A DNA stretch of 34,809 nt from positions 1 through 34,809 of the forward strand of contig CANQKM010000015.1 in the NCBI GenBank assembly GCA_947624485.1, read 5' to 3'. The notes below the pieces were generated by a model, which had not been told where the DNA came from, ran no database searches, and worked only from the letters and a program-made list of their open reading frames with translations. Shown in pieces: positions 30,750 to 34,809 of this stretch. The position numbers and the translations under genes were made by a program. Position 1 is the stretch's first letter; each line of letters starts with the position of its first letter. The stretch is from an uncultured Clostridia bacterium. GTDB lineage: Bacteria; Bacillota; Clostridia; UBA1381.

Positions 30750-32101
30750 GAAGCGATGATTTAAGAAACGCCTCTATCGGCGAAAGAGGCACCGCACCGG
30801 CTTTTGCGCTTGAATGTATGCGCGCGTTGAATTTTTGTGTGGTAATGTTTTTATCCATACTTATGTGCGTAAGCGTATACGGAACAATACATGACAACAG
30901 CGCGTCATCGTTCCTTGACGGATTCGCGTCAATTCCGCCCGCACCGTGGAAGCTGCCTCTGATCATGCTCGGCATATATATCGCGCTCATGCTTTTGATA
31001 GATATAAAGAAAAGAAATTTGGCGGAGATGTGCGTCTGTACAGCGGCGGAGCTTGCGCTGTCACTGTGGATATGCGTGCTGTGTAATTTCGGATATACCG
31101 GCGTGCTTTTGCTGTGCTGCGCGGAGTTTGTGCGGAACGTGAAGTGGAAAAAATACGCCGCCGTTATTATTTCCGTCCTGTTTATCGCGTATCTTGCGGC
31201 TGATTATAATTTGCTGTCGGGATTTTTAAATCTCAATTCATACGGCGCGTATATTTCTTATTACAACGCTCATTCGCGCGGCATATTATTGGGCGCTGTA
31301 AACGTGTTTGAGGGGATAAACAATCTGCTTTTCATTTCGTTTATGATACTTCTCGTCCGTGGACAAAATCTCGAAAACGAGCGCATACGCGACATGAACG
31401 ACAGGCTCAACAGCATGAATACGGAGCTGAATGAAGTAAACGCGCAGCTTAGCGACGCAAACGTGCGGCTTGGGGAAAATGCGAAAACGATAGCGGAAAT
31501 GACGCAGATAGAGGAACGCAACCGTCTCGCCCGCGAAATACATGACACGCTCGGTCACGCGCTGACGGGAATAGTCACGGGATTGGAAGCGTGTATGGAG
31601 CTTATACTTATAGCGCCGGAGGCGGTTAAAAATCAGCTTGAAAGCATAGCTGACGTGGCGCGTCAGGGAATGACGGACGTAAGACGCTCGGTTAAAGCGC
31701 TCAGACCCGACACATTGGAAAAGATGAAGCTCGACGCGGCTGTGGAAAGTATGATAGAGAGAATAAGCACATCGACAAAGGTGAAAATCAATTATGACTG
31801 CGATGTGGATCTGAGCCGTTTCAGCGGTGACGAGGAGGAAATAATATACAGGATTTTTCAGGAAAGCATAACGAACGCAATGCGTCACGGCAAAGCTACG
31901 GAAATAGATATATCGGTAAAGCAGCATGGCGGAATGCTTACAATAAAAATATCGGATAACGGCATAGGTTGCGATAACATAAAAAGCGGATTCGGATTAT
32001 ATCATATGCGCGAAAGGCTTGAAATGCTGCGCGGCACACTCGAATGCGACGGCTCGGACGGCTTTACCGTAACGGCGCATATGCCGGTGAGATGGGAATA
32101 G
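30740..32101 (+). CDS. Sensor histidine kinase, NarL/DesK type (HisKA_3)
   Basis: A 453-residue membrane sensor kinase. The first 205 residues hold about six transmembrane helices (for example LNFCVVMFLSILMCVSVYG, MLGIYIALMLLIDI). A coiled coil (about 206-255) leads to the HisKA_3 site, with phospho-acceptor His268 in LAREIHDTLGHAL. The HATPase domain has an N-box (FQESITNAMRHG), G1 (ISDNGIGC) and GFGLYHMRERLEML. It carries no extracellular sensor domain of its own, consistent with the anchored binding protein upstream supplying the signal. Translation is coupled to that gene by a ten-base overlap. Confidence 0.93.
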   Translation: MAVRSDDLRNASIGERGTAPAFALECMRALNFCVVMFLSILMCVSVYGTIHDNSASSFLDGFASIPPAPWKLPLIMLGIYIALMLLIDIKKRNLAEMCVCTAAELALSLWICVLCNFGYTGVLLLCCAEFVRNVKWKKYAAVIISVLFIAYLAADYNLLSGFLNLNSYGAYISYYNAHSRGILLGAVNVFEGINNLLFISFMILLVRGQNLENERIRDMNDRLNSMNTELNEVNAQLSDANVRLGENAKTIAEMTQIEERNRLAREIHDTLGHALTGIVTGLEACMELILIAPEAVKNQLESIADVARQGMTDVRRSVKALRPDTLEKMKLDAAVESMIERISTSTKVKINYDCDVDLSRFSGDEEEIIYRIFQESITNAMRHGKATEIDISVKQHGGMLTIKISDNGIGCDNIKSGFGLYHMRERLEMLRGTLECDGSDGFTVTAHMPVRWE

Positions 32102-32113
32102 GAGGAAAGCGCA

Positions 32114-32770
32114 ATGATAAAAATACTTATCGCCGAGGATCAGGAGCTTATGCGGCAGAGCTTGCAGATAATTTTGGGCGCTAACAGTGATTTTGAAGTT
32201 ACGGACGCGGTGGAAAACGGGCGCGAGGTAATACGCTCGGTGCGCCGCGAAAAGCCGGATATTATACTTATGGATATAAGGATGCCGGAAATGGACGGCG
32301 TGACCTGCACGCAGATAATCAAGGAAAGCAATCCCGAAATAAAAATTATTATACTCACCACCTTTGATGATGACGAATACGTTTACAACGCCTTAAAATT
32401 CGGCGCGAGCGGCTACATATTAAAGGGAGTCACCTCAAAGGAGCTTGCCGACGCCGTAAGAACAGTGTATAACGGCGAGGAAATGCTCAACGCCGACATT
32501 GCGAAAAAGGTGCTTAAGATGTTTCGCAAAATAGCGCAGTCGAATTTTTCTATTTCGGTAAACAATGAATATACAAAAGATTTAAGCGATGCGGAAAGAA
32601 ATGTGATCCGGTGCGTCGGGCGCGGGCTTTCAAATAAAGAAATTGCGTCCGAGCTGCATCTTTCGGATGGAACGGTGAGAAATTATTTAAGCTCGGTGCT
32701 TTCAAAGCTCGACCTGCGCGACAGAACACAGCTTGCGATATGGGCGGTGCAGACGGGCGCGGTAAATTGA
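32114..32770 (+). CDS. NarL/LuxR-type response regulator
   Basis: A 218-residue transcription factor partnered with the upstream kinase. The receiver domain has acidic residues Glu8-Asp9, phospho-acceptor Asp54 (ILMDIRMPEMDG), Thr82-Thr83 and Lys104 (YILKG). The C-terminal LuxR-type helix-turn-helix (DLSDAERNVIRCVGRGLSNK, then EIASELHLSDGTVRNYLSSV) binds DNA. AGGAGG precedes the ATG, 12 bases after the kinase stop. Targets are not visible; the solute-binding protein gene and its own operon promoter are obvious candidates. Confidence 0.94.
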   Translation: MIKILIAEDQELMRQSLQIILGANSDFEVTDAVENGREVIRSVRREKPDIILMDIRMPEMDGVTCTQIIKESNPEIKIIILTTFDDDEYVYNALKFGASGYILKGVTSKELADAVRTVYNGEEMLNADIAKKVLKMFRKIAQSNFSISVNNEYTKDLSDAERNVIRCVGRGLSNKEIASELHLSDGTVRNYLSSVLSKLDLRDRTQLAIWAVQTGAVN

Positions 32771-32779
32771 GGTGAAACA

Positions 32780-34081
32780 ATGAAGAACAGAACCAGAATT
32801 TTCGTTGCCGCTGCCATTGTGCTCGTTGCCGCTGCCGCCGCGCTCTATTTTGATATAATTCCCGTCGGAAATCCTACCACCGTTACAATGGGCGCTTTTG
32901 CGGGCAGCTATTGGGGCGTTCCGAACGGAAACTCTTATAAAATCGTAGATGACGCGATAGAAAAATTTAAAGCGGGAAGCAGCGCGATAAATGTGGAATA
33001 TGAAAGCGGCATAGTCTACGATGATTATTCCGAATGGCTTGCCGAGCGGTTTATAGAGGGAAACGCACCGGATGTGTTTTTCGTGTCCGGCTCGGATTTC
33101 AATAAGCTGGCAAGCAAGGGCGCGCTGAAGGATCTATCCGGCTTTATAGAGGGTGATGCGGACTTTGACGAAAACGCCTACTATCCGTCGGCGTATTCGT
33201 GCGGCAGCTTTAACGGAACGCAGTACGCGCTTCCGTTTGAAAGCGCGGTATATTTGATGTTCGTAAACAAAACCATGCTCGCGAACGAGGGCATAGCCCA
33301 GCCCGCGAGCGATTGGACATGGGATGATTTCTATAACATATGCAAAAGTGTTACGCGTGATACCGACGGCGATTCAAAGACTGACCAGTACGGAGTTTCG
33401 GGCTATACATGGGACGAGGCTGTGACATCGAACGGAGCGGACATTTTTTCCGAGGACGGGAAAAGCTGCAGGCTGAGTGACGAAAGAGTTGTCGAGGCGG
33501 TGGAGTTTATAGAACAGCTTGAACAGCTTAACGAAGGCTATAATGTAACCTCTGACAGCTTTGACGTCGGGAATGTGGCGTTTCAGCCGCTTATGTTCTC
33601 GGAGTACCGCGCGTATAAGCCGTATCCACTGCGCGTAAAAAAATATTCCGATTTTGAATGGGACTGCGTAACTATGCCCGCGGGTCCGTCGGGAGGGAAT
33701 ATTTCGTCGATGGACACTCTGCTTATCGCTATGAACGCGAACACAAAAAATGAAAGGCTCGCGTGGGATTTTATGAAAACGCTTGTGTATGACGAGGATA
33801 TTCAAACGGAGCTGTTTCTGTATTCGGAGGGAGCGTCGCCGCTAAGACGTGTAACTCAGTCGGAAAAGGCGGCAGAAATTCTCAGAAACGATAATGACGT
33901 GGATGTTTCGCTTCTGGACACCGCTATGGAAAACGCGAAGGATATTCCGTCATTCGCCGGTTACAGCGAGGCAAGAGAGCTTGTGGACACAGCCGTGCGC
34001 GACATAACAGACGGAAATTCCAACATAAAAATGTCACTGATAAAATGGCAGCGCGATATCAATCTGCGGCTCGGACAGTGA
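32780..34081 (+). CDS. Extracellular solute-binding protein, family 1, membrane-anchored
   Basis: A 433-residue sugar/oligosaccharide-type binding protein. The N-terminal hydrophobic segment (about 6-24, IFVAAAIVLVAAAAALYF) lacks a lipobox cysteine, so it is an uncleaved anchor or an ordinary signal peptide. Typical family 1 features are present: NAPDVFFVSGSDFNKLASKG, then YALPFESAVYLMFVNK, TWDDFYNICKSVTRDTDGDS, and MDTLLIAMNANTKNERLAWDF. It ends the operon and no permease genes follow before the terminator at 34125. It may be a second sensor input or feed a transporter encoded elsewhere. Confidence 0.9.
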   Translation: MKNRTRIFVAAAIVLVAAAAALYFDIIPVGNPTTVTMGAFAGSYWGVPNGNSYKIVDDAIEKFKAGSSAINVEYESGIVYDDYSEWLAERFIEGNAPDVFFVSGSDFNKLASKGALKDLSGFIEGDADFDENAYYPSAYSCGSFNGTQYALPFESAVYLMFVNKTMLANEGIAQPASDWTWDDFYNICKSVTRDTDGDSKTDQYGVSGYTWDEAVTSNGADIFSEDGKSCRLSDERVVEAVEFIEQLEQLNEGYNVTSDSFDVGNVAFQPLMFSEYRAYKPYPLRVKKYSDFEWDCVTMPAGPSGGNISSMDTLLIAMNANTKNERLAWDFMKTLVYDEDIQTELFLYSEGASPLRRVTQSEKAAEILRNDNDVDVSLLDTAMENAKDIPSFAGYSEARELVDTAVRDITDGNSNIKMSLIKWQRDINLRLGQ

Positions 34082-34085
34082 CAAA

Positions 34086-34104
34086 TGTCATAAAATATAT
34101 GACA
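34086..34104. repeat. 7-bp inverted repeat downstream of the sensor operon
   Basis: TGTCATA (34086-34092) and TATGACA (34098-34104) separated by five bases. It lies five bases after the last stop codon and before the terminator. It could be a regulator site or part of the mRNA 3' structure. Confidence 0.4.
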
Positions 34105-34124
34105 AATATCCATAAGAACCAATG

Positions 34125-34156
34125 ACACATGGCAGTATGCCGTGTGTTATTTTTTT
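34125..34156 (+). terminator. Terminator of the sensor operon
   Basis: ACACATGGCA (34125-34134) pairs with TGCCGTGTGT (34138-34147) with one T-G wobble and a GTA loop, followed by TATTTTTTT. Confidence 0.85.
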
Positions 34157-34164
34157 GCTATAAT
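34156..34164 (+). promoter_or_regulatory. Extended -10 promoter of adhE
   Basis: TGCTATAAT contains a perfect TATAAT (34159-34164) with an upstream TG, the extended -10 form that needs no strong -35; none is visible because the terminator occupies that place. It gives a leader of about 80 bases containing the Rex-like site. Confidence 0.55.
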
Positions 34165-34207
34165 CTGCTCAACATATAAAAGATATATGATACAACAATA
34201 CAAAAGA

Positions 34208-34225
34208 TTGTTAAATAATTATCAA
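34208..34225. promoter_or_regulatory. Rex operator upstream of adhE
   Basis: TTGTTAAATAATTATCAA matches the known Rex consensus TTGTTAANNNNTTAACAA at 13 of 14 fixed positions. Rex is the NADH/NAD+ sensing repressor that controls adhE and other fermentation genes in Clostridia. The site lies 27 bases before the start codon, downstream of the predicted promoter, where a bound repressor could block transcription. Confidence 0.78.
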
Positions 34226-34252
34226 TAAAATTATACGAAAGGAAATGGTGAT

Positions 34253-34809
34253 ATGGAAAAGTATGTTGTTGACAGCGTGGAAACGCTTGAAAAACGGCTT
34301 GCCGAGGTGAGGACAGCGCAGAAGGAATTTGCCGCTTACTCACAGGAGCAGGTTGATAAGATTTTCAAGGCTGCCGCGATTGCGGCAAACCAAGCGAGAA
34401 TACCGCTCGCGAAAATGGCTGTCGAGGAAACGGGCATGGGCGTGGTCGAGGATAAAGTCATAAAGAACAACTACGCCGCCGAATACATTTACAATAAGTA
34501 CAAGGACACGAAAACCTGCGGCGTTATCGAGGAGGACGCGTCGTTCGGCATAAAGAAAATAGCCGAGCCTATCGGCGTTCTCGCGGCTGTGATACCGACG
34601 ACAAACCCGACCTCAACGGCGATTTTCAAGACGCTTATCGCTTTAAAAACGCGCAACGGTATCGTTATCAGCCCTCACCCGAGAGCAAAAAAATGCACTA
34701 TCGAAGCAGCGAAAATTGTACTTGAAGCGGCTGTAAAGGCGGGCGCGCCGGAAAATATAATCGGCTGGATCGACATTCCGTCGCTCGACATGACGAATTT
34801 GATAATGCG
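34253..34809 (+). CDS. adhE: Bifunctional acetaldehyde-CoA/alcohol dehydrogenase, N-terminal part (3' end outside window)
   Basis: Fermentative enzyme turning acetyl-CoA into acetaldehyde and, in the full-length form, ethanol, thereby reoxidising NADH. The visible 185 codons start at ATG 34253 (GAAAGGAAATG upstream) and read through LAKMAVEETGMGVVEDKVIK, then YNKYKDTKTCGVIEED, IAEPIGVLAAVIPTTNPTST, and KNGIVISPHPRAKKC-like RNGIVISPHPRAKKCT, all typical of the aldehyde dehydrogenase domain. The catalytic cysteine and the iron-dependent alcohol dehydrogenase half are beyond the window, so a single-domain acetaldehyde dehydrogenase is not excluded. The Rex site supports adhE. This is chromosomal housekeeping, outside the ICE. 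Confidence 0.88.
   Translation, partial: MEKYVVDSVETLEKRLAEVRTAQKEFAAYSQEQVDKIFKAAAIAANQARIPLAKMAVEETGMGVVEDKVIKNNYAAEYIYNKYKDTKTCGVIEEDASFGIKKIAEPIGVLAAVIPTTNPTSTAIFKTLIALKTRNGIVISPHPRAKKCTIEAAKIVLEAAVKAGAPENIIGWIDIPSLDMTNLIM

Noticed and set aside
34208..34237. A promoter overlapping the Rex site (TTGTTA with TATACG)
   Set aside because: The predicted start would fall at or after the adhE ribosome binding site, leaving it untranscribed.

Overview
The window reads as a Gram-positive, low-to-medium GC genome, most likely a gut-type Clostridia (Firmicutes/Bacillota). Ribosome binding sites are strong AGGAGG types, promoters are TTGACA/TATAAT types, and the gene set is that of a Tn1549/CTn-like integrative conjugative element (ICE). 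The right end is ordinary chromosome: a membrane-anchored sugar-sensing operon and the start of a Rex-site-bearing adhE.

Layout. 1-3582: C-terminal part of the conjugation ATPase VirB4, split by a 2.4 kb group II intron (877-3312) that carries its own reverse transcriptase/maturase. 3603-9629: ICE operon with a BRO/KilAC antirepressor-like protein, a small acidic protein, a CD1108-type NlpC/P60 transfer hydrolase, DUF4315 and DUF4366 proteins, and topoisomerase III. 9644-11933: ArdC-like zincin and a TTRAP-family protein. 11934-13784: an AT-rich insertion with its own promoter and terminator, carrying three unrecognised genes and followed by a second, broken TTRAP copy. 13883-23732: a small unknown gene, then a giant ArdC/MutS-I/methylase/SNF2 polyprotein with a TnpV-family gene overprinted in another frame, then a DUF3849 protein. 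23736-27575: MobC, small membrane and secreted proteins, a DUF1275 membrane protein that looks like cargo, and the MOB-P type relaxase. 27576-29561: terminator and inverted repeats, a divergent XRE repressor with two matching operators, a tiny membrane peptide and a metallo-beta-lactamase-fold lipoprotein. 29775-34081: operon of anchored sugar-binding protein, histidine kinase, response regulator and a second solute-binding protein. 34253-end: adhE.

How the parts work together. VirB4, the NlpC/P60 protein and the small membrane proteins belong to the mating channel. The relaxase and MobC process oriT. TopB and the giant helicase/methylase presumably handle the transferred DNA, and ArdC-like domains are linked to protection of incoming DNA. 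No integrase, excisionase or VirD4 is visible, so the ICE must extend left of the window or be incomplete.

Most promising for novelty: the AT-rich three-gene module at 12327-13595 between two TTRAP copies; the tnpV gene overprinted in the helicase linker; the two-operator XRE/micropeptide/lipoprotein locus; a 13-bp perfect palindrome inside the antirepressor gene; and a C-terminal PSLLxKLxRPLP tail shared by three neighbouring ICE proteins.
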